Shown in pieces: positions 50,499-58,376 of a DNA stretch of 64,000 nucleotides (the stretch's first letter is position 1; the number at the start of each line of letters is the position of its first letter). The stretch is from the NCBI GenBank assembly GCA_944324115.1, contig CALUVB010000001.1, positions 124,001-188,000 on the forward strand, given 5' to 3'. This stretch comes from an uncultured Elusimicrobiales bacterium (lineage in GTDB: Bacteria > Elusimicrobiota > Elusimicrobia > Elusimicrobiales > Elusimicrobiaceae). The notes beneath the pieces were generated by a model. The model searched no databases and was not told where the DNA came from. It was given only the letters and a program-made list of their open reading frames with translations. The position numbers were made by a program, and so were the translations under genes.

Positions 50499-51872
50499 CT
50501 ATAAGCAAACTTTTACGGTTTGCTGTAAAAATTGTTCTTGAAACAATTGCCCTACTTGCTGCTGCAATCCTCTCGCTCCCAAACGCCGCTCATAAGCCCG
50601 ATTGACCATTTCTTCCACCATTTCCGGCCGAATAATGGCAGTTGACAGATGCAACAGCTTCTTATATTGGCTAATAGGGCCATTGTACGGATTTAATAAA
50701 ATACGGCGTAAATCTTCCTTTTCTAGCGGTCTTAACTGCACAAAATAAGAAAATCTTCCGATAAATTCCGGCAGCATTCCATACCCGATGTAATCATCGG
50801 CCGACAAGGGCTCTTGTCGTACAGCGGCTGCCTGTGTAAAACCGACGGATTTATCCGCGTGTTTTACCTGTAAGTTTTCAAAAGCACCGCCTACTACAAA
50901 GAGCACTTTGGAAAGGTCCCACTCGTCTGTTTTGTGGGTAAGGGGATCTTCGGTCATAAAGAGCCTGCTTTCTATCATGCGCAACAGTTCTGCCTGTACA
51001 TTCCCCGAGGAAACGCCCCAGCGCTCGCTTCCTTCTCGCAGTTTGTCAATTTCATCTATAAACACAATAGAAAGCGGCAGCTTTTTATCATTTGCCAACA
51101 ACTGCAAGGGTTGTAGCATATTGCCAACACTCATACCGGTATAGCCCGCCTGCGTGTATTGGGAAGCATCCGCGTGGACAAACGGAAGTTTTAAAATCTG
51201 CGCTAAGGACTGGCATAAATAGGTTTTTCCGCAACCCGTCGGGCCGCTGATAAAAATATTGTTTTTGGTGAAGGACTCCCGGGGGCTTTGGGCGCATTTG
51301 GCTAAATGCTCAAATACTCCTGCGACCACTTGTCTTTTGGCGTTTTCCTGCCCGATAACGTATTTGTTCAGTTCAGTCAGTACGCGCTGGGCGCTGAAAG
51401 TGCGCCGGGCAGTACAAGCTGCCTTGAGGGGCGGAGGGGCCAAGAGCGGATTTTTCTTAATATCTACCAAGCCGCCAGATAAAACCAAAATCTTTTTGCT
51501 GAAAAGCACGCTTTTCCCTTCAAAAAGAGTTTCCAATACTTCTTTAGAGGAGGCGAATGTTTGCGCCGTTTGCAATAGGGCTGTTACCTTGCAAGTAGAC
51601 GGCGTAATAATCCGCAATAACTGTGAGATGGCCAAAAACAGCAGTAAAAACAGTTCCGTATCATTTAAGTTGTATTGTTGCACCAAAGCAGCCATAGGCA
51701 CTTTTTTGCCATTGGTTTTTTTCAGCCGGGCGCAAATTTCCTTAAACAGTTCCACGCACTCGGCTTGGCGTATTGCCACGCCGCATTTTGCGTGCCAGCG
51801 GGTTAATTGTTCAATCAACTCCGTGCGGGAAGTATATTTTTTAATCTTTGTATTCTTATTTGTATTTGTCAT
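50499..51872 (-). CDS. ClpX-like AAA+ unfoldase with a non-zinc N-terminal domain
   Basis: The product is 457 residues from ATG 51872 (AAGGA upstream). ClpX-type motifs are Walker A GPTGCGKT (210-217), pore loop QAGYTGMSV (ClpX has EAGYVGEDV), Walker B IVFIDEIDKL (269-278), GGAFENL, then SVGFT where ClpX has its ClpP-docking IGF, Arg finger LPEFIGRF (368-375) and sensor 2 RRLGARGL (429-436). The ClpX zinc domain is replaced by about 150 residues of helical sequence (YTSRTELIEQLTRWHAK...) of unknown family. It is probably an ATP-driven unfoldase with its own adaptor domain. It is controlled by a WYL regulator and a SAM-type riboswitch. Confidence 0.88.
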   Translation of the reverse strand: MTNTNKNTKIKKYTSRTELIEQLTRWHAKCGVAIRQAECVELFKEICARLKKTNGKKVPMAALVQQYNLNDTELFLLLFLAISQLLRIITPSTCKVTALLQTAQTFASSKEVLETLFEGKSVLFSKKILVLSGGLVDIKKNPLLAPPPLKAACTARRTFSAQRVLTELNKYVIGQENAKRQVVAGVFEHLAKCAQSPRESFTKNNIFISGPTGCGKTYLCQSLAQILKLPFVHADASQYTQAGYTGMSVGNMLQPLQLLANDKKLPLSIVFIDEIDKLREGSERWGVSSGNVQAELLRMIESRLFMTEDPLTHKTDEWDLSKVLFVVGGAFENLQVKHADKSVGFTQAAAVRQEPLSADDYIGYGMLPEFIGRFSYFVQLRPLEKEDLRRILLNPYNGPISQYKKLLHLSTAIIRPEMVEEMVNRAYERRLGARGLQQQVGQLFQEQFLQQTVKVCL

Positions 51873-51882
51873 ATTTATTTCC

Positions 51883-52029
51883 TTATGCACCCTGATAAAT
51901 GTTCCAATCGTTATAGCCAGATTCTTCCTGCAGAGGTTTTTTCACCCTCCAACACCCCTCCTCTGCCACCCACATGCGGCGGCTGGGATAAAATTTTGTT
52001 TCTTTGTAAGTCTGTGTTCTTTTTGCCAT
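51883..52029 (-). CDS. 48-residue protein, first gene of the AAA operon
   Basis: The 49-codon ORF starts at ATG 52029 (MAKRTQTYKETKFYPSRRMW) and ends at TAA 51883, 10 nt before the AAA gene. It is basic at the start, aromatic-rich (five Tyr/Phe and three Trp) and has one Cys; it contains GYNDWNIYQG near the end. AGAGAGG lies 6 nt before the ATG but is in the 3' arm of a strong hairpin. No family was recognised. Its position suggests an adaptor or substrate of the AAA protein; that is inference. Confidence 0.6.
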   Translation of the reverse strand: MAKRTQTYKETKFYPSRRMWVAEEGCWRVKKPLQEESGYNDWNIYQGA

Positions 52030-52066
52030 AAAAAACCTCTCTTTGGGTCTGTCCCATTAGAGAGGT
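52030..52066 (-). promoter_or_regulatory. Second leader hairpin that buries the ribosome-binding site
   Basis: ACCTCTCT (52066-52059) pairs perfectly with AGAGAGGT (52042-52035), with an inner TGGG/CCCA, and is followed by TTTTT and then ATG 52029. It can act as a terminator or hide the AGAGAGG Shine-Dalgarno sequence. Confidence 0.75.
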
Positions 52067-52068
52067 GG

Positions 52069-52100
52069 AAAAAAAGAACCCATCGTCTCCAATGGGTTCT
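52069..52100 (-). terminator. Riboswitch terminator (T1)
   Basis: AGAACCCAT (52100-52092) / ATGGGTTCT (52083-52075) is extended by TG/CG to a GAGA tetraloop and followed by seven T. The 5' arm CCCATTG can instead pair with CGATGGG (52131-52125) in the aptamer P4 loop, a built-in antiterminator. Confidence 0.85.
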
Positions 52101-52103
52101 ACT

Positions 52104-52205
52104 CACAATAAAACGCTTGCAGTTCCCATCGTTCAAGCATTAGCACCTTACCCTTAGGCAGGTTGCTGTGTAGTCGTCGGGCTTGTCCCTCGTACACTCT
52201 ATATG
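52104..52205 (-). promoter_or_regulatory. SAM-I-like riboswitch aptamer
   Basis: The minus strand carries GAGGGAC-N2-GCCCGACGA (52191-52174), GCAACC (52166-52161) and AAGGTGCTAA (52149-52140), the conserved S-box core. P2 GTGTA/TACAC, P3 TGCC/GGTA, P4 TGCTTG/CAAGCG and a bulged P1 CATATAGA/TTTTATTGTG all form. SAM-I riboswitches normally switch off methionine genes when SAM is high; here the downstream genes are a 48-aa protein and a ClpX-like AAA protein. Confidence 0.82.
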
Positions 52206-52327
52206 GATCTAGACGGTATTTTCTGGAAGCCCCAATCCCTGTTTTTTCACCAGCTTTGAGAGTTATACAAGCTGTTCTTTTTTTCTAGGAATTGGTAGAT
52301 GGATAGTAAAACTACCTATCTTCCTTC

Positions 52328-52341
52328 AAATAACGTTATTT
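52328..52341. repeat. 14-bp perfect palindrome in the AAA leader
   Basis: AAATAACGTTATTT lies about 50 nt after the predicted transcription start and before the riboswitch. Its role is unknown. Confidence 0.4.
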
Positions 52342-52357
52342 ATAAAATAATAAAAAC

Positions 52358-52371
52358 GACATTTTAATGTC
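52358..52371. promoter_or_regulatory. Operator copy B, downstream of the AAA promoter
   Basis: GACATTTTAATGTC, arms GACAT/ATGTC, lies about +16 to +29 relative to the predicted start. It is the same palindrome as at 52439 and is close to 53330. Confidence 0.75.
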
Positions 52372-52393
52372 TTTTTATCTTTTTTATAATAAA

Positions 52394-52422
52394 ATTATAG
52401 CATGAAAAGGCCCTTTTGTCAA
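52394..52422 (-). promoter_or_regulatory. Consensus promoter of the AAA operon
   Basis: TTGACA (52422-52417), a 17-bp spacer and TATAAT (52399-52394) match the sigma-70 consensus perfectly. The predicted start near 52387 gives a leader of about 358 nt. The operators on both sides imply tight repression. Confidence 0.9.
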
Positions 52423-52438
52423 CCAAGTGCCATTTTGC

Positions 52439-52452
52439 GACATATTAATGTC
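52439..52452. promoter_or_regulatory. Operator copy A, upstream of the AAA promoter
   Basis: GACATATTAATGTC, arms GACAT/ATGTC. Its centre is 81 bp from copy B, so DNA looping by one regulator is possible. Confidence 0.75.
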
Positions 52453-52526
52453 ATTTTTTTGTTTTATGTGAGATTTTATAGCTGTTTCCGGCACTAGTTA
52501 AGGGGTAAAAGGCTAGCGTTTCCGGT

Positions 52527-53309
52527 TTATTTGCCAGGGGCAGACTCCGGAGCCGGTGGGTTCTGTATGGGGCAAGTCAGGGGCTCGGCTGGTAAAGATT
52601 GGGTAACTGCTGAAGTTTGTGGGGTGAGTTCTTGGACCCACTGATGAGCGCGCTGCCAAATGGCCCATTTTACAAAGGGAATCGGCCGAAACTGGGCATA
52701 TCCGGTGGAGGTAGCTTGGTCCTCCCGCAAGGAGAAGTTGCTTATGTTTTCCAAGGCATAGCAAGAGATTTCCCGCTTGCTGCTTACGCTAACCACATGC
52801 CATTTATCATAAAGACGCAGAATAATATAGGGGTATAATGTGCGGTTTTTTTTACAATCCTTTAGATATACGCGCACAAGACAGTGGTATTTGATACATT
52901 TTAAAAGCGTAATGGCCCGTTCGTCTGTTTCAGCAAAATCGTATTTAGTAGCGCCAAATATACAATGTTCAAAAGAAGGCGGCACAAAGCGTTGGGCGAT
53001 TTGAGCCGCTATAGGGGAGAAAGCGCCCCCTAGTTGCTGTGAAATATCGGCTGCCAGAATGAGCAGGCTTGCTTCTTCGGCGGACAGGTTTGCAGCCGCC
53101 AAAGAAAAACCAGGTGCCAGCATATATACGCTTTGCCGGGGGGAAATAACCGGAAATTGCGCCTGCATAAGCAGTTCCATATCGCGCTGTATGGTGCGTA
53201 TAGATACATGAAACTGCTTGGCTAAGTCCGTTACAGAGACAGGTGTTTTTTCCAGCAGAGACAGGATTTCCGCAATACGTTTTGTTTTTCCTGTGATTTC
53301 TTTAGACAT
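52527..53309 (-). CDS. WYL-domain HTH transcriptional regulator
   Basis: The 260-residue protein has an N-terminal winged helix (KRIAEILSLLEKTPVSVTDL; VSIRTIQRDMELL, about residues 8-60). A WYL-type ligand-binding domain follows (YPYIILRLYDKWHVVSVSSK near 160-180, with KWH in place of the WYL triad), and the tail is proline-rich. WYL regulators respond to nucleic acids or nucleotides; several (BrxR/CapW) repress phage-defence operons. GACAT palindromes at its own promoter and around the next promoter point to autoregulation and control of the AAA operon. Confidence 0.85.
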   Translation of the reverse strand: MSKEITGKTKRIAEILSLLEKTPVSVTDLAKQFHVSIRTIQRDMELLMQAQFPVISPRQSVYMLAPGFSLAAANLSAEEASLLILAADISQQLGGAFSPIAAQIAQRFVPPSFEHCIFGATKYDFAETDERAITLLKCIKYHCLVRVYLKDCKKNRTLYPYIILRLYDKWHVVSVSSKREISCYALENISNFSLREDQATSTGYAQFRPIPFVKWAIWQRAHQWVQELTPQTSAVTQSLPAEPLTCPIQNPPAPESAPGK

Positions 53310-53315
53310 ATTGTT

Positions 53316-53343
53316 ATTCTACAAAAAAAGACATTTTTGTGTC
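53316..53343 (-). promoter_or_regulatory. WYL gene promoter with operator copy C
   Basis: TAGAAT (53321-53316), AACAAT, ATG is the leaderless type. GACATTTTTGTGTC (53330-53343) overlaps the spacer and -35 region. This operator copy is imperfect, with one mismatch between its arms. Confidence 0.6.
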
Positions 53344-53546
53344 GTTAGAATAGAACGTCTAATCTATTCCTTGTTAAGATTGAATCTTTATTTTTATTCA
53401 TCAGAACAAGTGCCGGCTGCAATGTGTATTTTTCGTTCTACACAAGTTTGTCCTGGCATAATCATACTTCCCAGGCAATTATTGGAAGAACCGCTCAAGC
53501 TGCTAAAAAACTGTTTTAGACGGAAAATAATCCGCCAACCGTTGCG

Positions 53547-56500
53547 CTAATTTGCTTTTTCATCGGCCAAGGCTTGTTCTTTTAGTTTGACGTAATCTAT
53601 TTTGCCCGTACCCATAAGGGGCATTTCTTGCAGCGTGTATATTGTTTTGGGGACAGCCAGCTCGCTTAATCCCTTTTCTTTAAAATCGGCCAAAATAGGA
53701 CTGCGCGCAGCGCCAGGCTGTGTGGTAAATAAAATGAGTTTTTCTCCTTTTTTCTCATCGGGCAGATTGACCAAAGCATGCATTTGGTCGGGCCATAATG
53801 CGGCCAAAGCCGTTTCTACTGCCGTTAGAGAAATCATTTCTCCGGCAATCTTGGCAAAACGTTTCGCCCGGCCCAAAATACGCACAAAGCCCGCCGAGTC
53901 TATACGGACAATATCCCCGGTATCATACCAGCCTTCTTGTGGCGGCTCCAAAACGCCGGGATTATTTTGCTTTATGTATCCCATCATGATATTGCCGCCT
54001 TTTACCAGCAGTTTGCCTCCTTCTTCAACGCCCGGCATCTTCTCTAATTTGTATTTTAATCCAGGTAACAAGCGCCCAACTGTGCCCCGTTTAAAAAACA
54101 TGGGGGTATTTACGGCTAATACGGGGGAAGTTTCCGTTGCGCCATATCCTTCCATAATGCGCAGACCAAAGCGGTCATAATAGAGTAAGGCGGTTTCTTC
54201 TTTTAGTTTTTCGGCTCCCACTACGGCCAGACGGACCGAGTAAAAATCATAGGGGTGGGCCATTTTGGCATAGCCGTTAAAAAATGTATCAGTGCCGAAT
54301 ATAATTGTGGCGTTGCGGTCGTAAATCAATTCCGGCACAATGCGGTAGTGCAGCGGAGAGGGGTATAAAAATACGGATACCCCGTTTAACAGCGGAAGCA
54401 GCGTTCCCACCGTAAGCCCAAATGAGTGGAAAATGGGCATGGCATTAAATACTTTATCTTTTAAGCCAAAATCCAAAATACTTTGCAGCTGCAGGCGGTT
54501 TGCCTGGATATTTTGATGGCTGAGTACGACGCCTTTAGGGGTGCCTTCGGATCCGGAAGTGAATAACACAACGGCTGGGTCTTGCGCGGTAACTGTGCCC
54601 CGTACCATTTTATAGTAGCGGCGGGGAAAGAACGAGGCCAGCCAGGCCCAGCATTTGTCTGTAAAGCGGATTTTTTGTTTCAGGTCTTCCAAATAGATCA
54701 ACTCTAGGCCTGCCGCTTCTAAAGCGCGGGCGGTATCTTGCAGATTTGCCTGGGCGATAAATTGGCGGGAAGTATATATCGTATGCAAAGCGGCCGCTTT
54801 GCAGCAAGCCAACATATTTTTGACGCCGGTGGAAAAATTTAACATACATGGCGTAATGCTAAAAGCCCGCATACCAAAAAAAGCCACTACGGCCGCGGCG
54901 GAAGTAGGCATCATCAGGCCCACAAAATCGCTCTGTTTCTGCCGCAGGGAGATTTGTTTTCCCAGCGCGAATAAAGCTGTCAAAAATGCTCCAAAAGAAA
55001 GCGGCCGGCGGTTTATGTCTTCTATAATCTTTTTCTTTCTTCCTACCAGTTTTACGGCGTCAACCAGAGAATCAAACAACGTTTCTTGGGTGTTTCCCGC
55101 ATCGTATTTCATATTAATCATAATGTCGTATAAAGCTCGTTCCGCCGCCAAGCGGCGTTCTTTTCCTTTCAGTTCTTGCTTCACTTTTAACCAAACAGGC
55201 GGCAAAATAGTCATGGTGATTTTACTTTGCGGGCGTGTTTTTAACTGGGTGCCAAAACGGGAAAATAACGAATATTGGCTTCCTTCTAAGCAAATGGGCA
55301 AAATACAAGCATTGCTTTTATCGGCAATTAAGGCCGGGCCGGGATAGATCTTCATTAAGCCGCCGGTGGTCGTGATACGGCCTTCCGGAAAAATAACAAC
55401 CCGATGCCCCTGTTTTACTTCTTCTATAATAGATTTTACCGCCATGGGATTAGACGGATTAATGGGAAAATATTTGACTAAATGCAAGAAAGGCTTTACC
55501 CACCATTTTTGGCTTACATAGGTATCAATAGCAAAGTATAAATGGTCTGACATATATACCCATAATAAAACCGCATCTAAGAAAGAGGTGTGATTTGCCA
55601 CAATAAGCGCATTGCCTTGTAAATTTTTCCAGTGTTCCATTCCGTTTACTTTGACGCCGTATACTACATGTAAAACCCGCTTGGCTATCATACGGATAAT
55701 GTGCTGCGGCAGTAAGCCGCAAATATAAATGGCGGCGGCAAAATTGGCTAACGCAATCCAGCCGAAAACGGCCGGAATGGTAAATTTTAATGCCAGCAGC
55801 CCCGCACAGGCCCCACTTCCCACCACCATAAAAAGGGAATTGATAATATTATTGCTGGCAATAACGCGGGAGCGGCTTTTTTCTGCGGAAAGAGCTTGAA
55901 GCATGGCATTGAGCGGCACAATATACAATCCGCCGCATACCGCAAAAGCCAATAAATCAAACGAAATGCGTTTACCGGCAAATGTGGCCAAAAAAGTCTT
56001 AATGTCCATTATGGGGGCGCTTGCGTTGTAGCCTGCGCAAGCAAAGGCTAAATCCGCCAGAAAAACTGTCATCAGCAAGGCGCTTACGGGCACATATTTG
56101 CTGGTAATTTCTCCCTTTACTAAAAATTGACACAGCAAAGAGCCTAAACCTATGCCGCAGGAGAAAATGGTCAGCATAGCTGTCAGCAGTTGAGGAGTGC
56201 CTTTTATAATATTCGTCGTCAGTGAGGGGATAAGAGACATTAAGGCCGTACCCAGCATCCAAAACCAAGAAATACCTAAAATGCATAGAAAAACATTGTG
56301 AGTTTGTTTTGCAAAAGAGATGTTTTTCCAAGTGCTGCGTATAAAATTTTTGTCTACATGCAGGGAAGGATTGTGGGGTTGCTGGCGCGGAATGAATAAA
56401 GAAGCAGCCAATCCCGCCAACGCCACAGCCAAAATAATCCCCGGCAGAAGCCATGGGTTGGTGGTAATAATCACTCCACCCAGCAGCATGCCTTTTAAAA

Positions 56501-56969
56501 TCGCCCCATAGGTGGCCGATTCAATAATACCGTTCCCGGCAATCAATTGTTCATTCGGCAAGATATCGGGCAAAATGCTGTATTTTACCGGACCAAAGAA
56601 AGCCGATTGCGTACCCATTAAGAACAAGACCAGCAGAAGCAGTGGTATATTATATGTTAAGAAACCTACCCCTATAAGCAAAGCGATAATTACCTCCAAG
56701 CCTTTTGTAATTTTTATGAGCAAATCTTTGCGCATTTTGTCGGCCAATTCTCCGGCTTGGGCGGAAAACAGGAAAAACGGCAGCATAAACAGCATGACCG
56801 CCAAGGATATGATGATAGACTTTGTTTCTGACGAGATGGTAGTTATTTTGTAGGTCACAAAAGATACCATGGCCATACGAAAGAAATTATCATTGAAGGC
56901 ACCCAGATATTGTGTAAGAAATAAGGCTAAAAAAGAACGTTTGAAGAAAGTTTTCAGTAATACCAACAT
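53547..56969 (-). CDS. MFS lysophospholipid flippase-acyltransferase-acyl-ACP synthetase fusion
   Basis: The 1140-residue protein joins three activities. The LplT-like MFS transporter (about 1-420) contains FLTQYLGAFNDNFFRMA. The PlsC-type acyltransferase (about 430-640) contains NHTSFLDAVLL and FPEGRITTTGG. The AMP-forming acyl ligase (about 650-1140) contains FTSGSEGTPKGVVLSHQ, GYGATETSPV and YDTGDIV. By homology to LplT-Aas it would import lysophosphatidylethanolamine and re-acylate it in the inner membrane. AGGAG lies 10 nt before the ATG. It is monocistronic. 53344-53546 and 56970-57257 hold no further gene. Confidence 0.92.
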   Translation of the reverse strand: MLVLLKTFFKRSFLALFLTQYLGAFNDNFFRMAMVSFVTYKITTISSETKSIIISLAVMLFMLPFFLFSAQAGELADKMRKDLLIKITKGLEVIIALLIGVGFLTYNIPLLLLVLFLMGTQSAFFGPVKYSILPDILPNEQLIAGNGIIESATYGAILKGMLLGGVIITTNPWLLPGIILAVALAGLAASLFIPRQQPHNPSLHVDKNFIRSTWKNISFAKQTHNVFLCILGISWFWMLGTALMSLIPSLTTNIIKGTPQLLTAMLTIFSCGIGLGSLLCQFLVKGEITSKYVPVSALLMTVFLADLAFACAGYNASAPIMDIKTFLATFAGKRISFDLLAFAVCGGLYIVPLNAMLQALSAEKSRSRVIASNNIINSLFMVVGSGACAGLLALKFTIPAVFGWIALANFAAAIYICGLLPQHIIRMIAKRVLHVVYGVKVNGMEHWKNLQGNALIVANHTSFLDAVLLWVYMSDHLYFAIDTYVSQKWWVKPFLHLVKYFPINPSNPMAVKSIIEEVKQGHRVVIFPEGRITTTGGLMKIYPGPALIADKSNACILPICLEGSQYSLFSRFGTQLKTRPQSKITMTILPPVWLKVKQELKGKERRLAAERALYDIMINMKYDAGNTQETLFDSLVDAVKLVGRKKKIIEDINRRPLSFGAFLTALFALGKQISLRQKQSDFVGLMMPTSAAAVVAFFGMRAFSITPCMLNFSTGVKNMLACCKAAALHTIYTSRQFIAQANLQDTARALEAAGLELIYLEDLKQKIRFTDKCWAWLASFFPRRYYKMVRGTVTAQDPAVVLFTSGSEGTPKGVVLSHQNIQANRLQLQSILDFGLKDKVFNAMPIFHSFGLTVGTLLPLLNGVSVFLYPSPLHYRIVPELIYDRNATIIFGTDTFFNGYAKMAHPYDFYSVRLAVVGAEKLKEETALLYYDRFGLRIMEGYGATETSPVLAVNTPMFFKRGTVGRLLPGLKYKLEKMPGVEEGGKLLVKGGNIMMGYIKQNNPGVLEPPQEGWYDTGDIVRIDSAGFVRILGRAKRFAKIAGEMISLTAVETALAALWPDQMHALVNLPDEKKGEKLILFTTQPGAARSPILADFKEKGLSELAVPKTIYTLQEMPLMGTGKIDYVKLKEQALADEKAN

Positions 56970-57257
56970 GAGGATAATCTCCTATGCAAAGTTAAGATGA
57001 TACCACTTGTCCGCTGCGGCTGTGTGCTTGCCGGAGCGCACGGTTTTGTTTCAGCTGTTCGAAATATATGACAAAATTATTTTCTTAAACTACAGCATAT
57101 TTTACAAAAACTAATCTTTTGCAGACAGTTATTCTATAGTTGGCAAAAACGAAATGAGGCCCTAGGGCGGGCATATGGTTGCTTGGCCCTGAGAGTGGCA
57201 AGGAGCATATTTGGGCTGTCCAGGCTTTATTTTTGTTTAGGCGTTTGGCTATGAGGG

Positions 57258-58376
57258 CTAATTTAATTTGGCTTTAAAATTTTTATAGGCAACTACCGCC
57301 AGTACCGCAGCCATGGCCGCAGCAATGGCTGCGTATTGTCCAAAAAGCGCCCAGTCCGCTCCTTTTAAGATGACATTTCTGAAGTTGGCGGTGGCATACA
57401 TCATGGGGTTTAAATAGCACGCCCAACGAAAGATGGCCGGGATATTGGCTACCGGGAAAAAGATGCCGGAGAGCAGAATGGCCGGCATTAAAATCAGTAC
57501 GCCTCCCATCATGGCTTGTTGTTGGGTGTGGGTAATGGTGCTTAACAGCGTAGCTGTAGAGAGCGCACAGGAAATCAGAATGGCGGAATTAATAAACAGC
57601 TGAAGCAGCGAACCTCTCCATGCTACAGAAAACCCAAAAATTCCTACCGCCAGCATGGTGCTGATAATGGCTAGCCCCAACAGGAAATAAGGCAACGTTT
57701 TCCCCAGCAGAATTTCGGCCGTAGAGGCCGGAGAAGCAATCAGTTTTTCCATCGTGCCGGTTTCTTTTTCCTTCGTAATAGACATGCTGCACACGATTAA
57801 CAACACGATAAAGGAAGACATGACCAACAAAGCGGGTACCATGAAATCGGTCGTATCCATGTAATGATTAAAAAGTACACGGGTGTCCAGTTCTATCAGT
57901 CCCGGTCCTGTCAGCTCATACCCATGTGCAGCTGCGGTGCGGACCAATACTTGCCGGACATAAGCATCTACCTGCTGTGCCCTTTGGGCATTAATGGCAT
58001 TGACGAGGATTTGCACAGGCTTGTCTGCACGTTCTAAAGCAGCTTCCAGCCCTTCCGCCGGTGCCACCAGTACGGCCTCTGCGCGGCGCTGAATAAGCAG
58101 CTGGGCCGGATCGGAAATAAGAGCGGGGTCTATATTTTTTACTTCTTTAAACCAGCCGGAAGCCAGGGCGCGCGCTTGTATTTCCCGCGCCAGAGCAGAA
58201 GGGCGGGATACGACCACAAATTCTATATTTTTTACTTCGCTTGTTAGGGCCAACCCAAACATAACAAGCTGCATCAGCGGAATAAAAAACAGAGCCACAA
58301 TCATTTTGGGATCGCGGAAAATCTGTATAAATTCTTTGGCGATAAAACCCGCCAATATGCGCATATGTATTTTCAT
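57258..58376 (-). CDS. ABC-2 transporter permease (YbhR-like)
   Basis: The product is 372 residues from ATG 58376, overlapping the previous stop (ATGA). One N-terminal helix (MIVALFFIPLMQLVMFGLAL) precedes a large periplasmic domain, with five C-terminal helices after SMSITKEKETGTMEKLIASP, the ABC-2 coupling motif. With the neighbouring permease it forms the heterodimeric channel of a YbhFSR-type drug exporter. It is the last gene of the operon, and no clear terminator was seen after it. Confidence 0.92.
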   Translation of the reverse strand: MKIHMRILAGFIAKEFIQIFRDPKMIVALFFIPLMQLVMFGLALTSEVKNIEFVVVSRPSALAREIQARALASGWFKEVKNIDPALISDPAQLLIQRRAEAVLVAPAEGLEAALERADKPVQILVNAINAQRAQQVDAYVRQVLVRTAAAHGYELTGPGLIELDTRVLFNHYMDTTDFMVPALLVMSSFIVLLIVCSMSITKEKETGTMEKLIASPASTAEILLGKTLPYFLLGLAIISTMLAVGIFGFSVAWRGSLLQLFINSAILISCALSTATLLSTITHTQQQAMMGGVLILMPAILLSGIFFPVANIPAIFRWACYLNPMMYATANFRNVILKGADWALFGQYAAIAAAMAAVLAVVAYKNFKAKLN

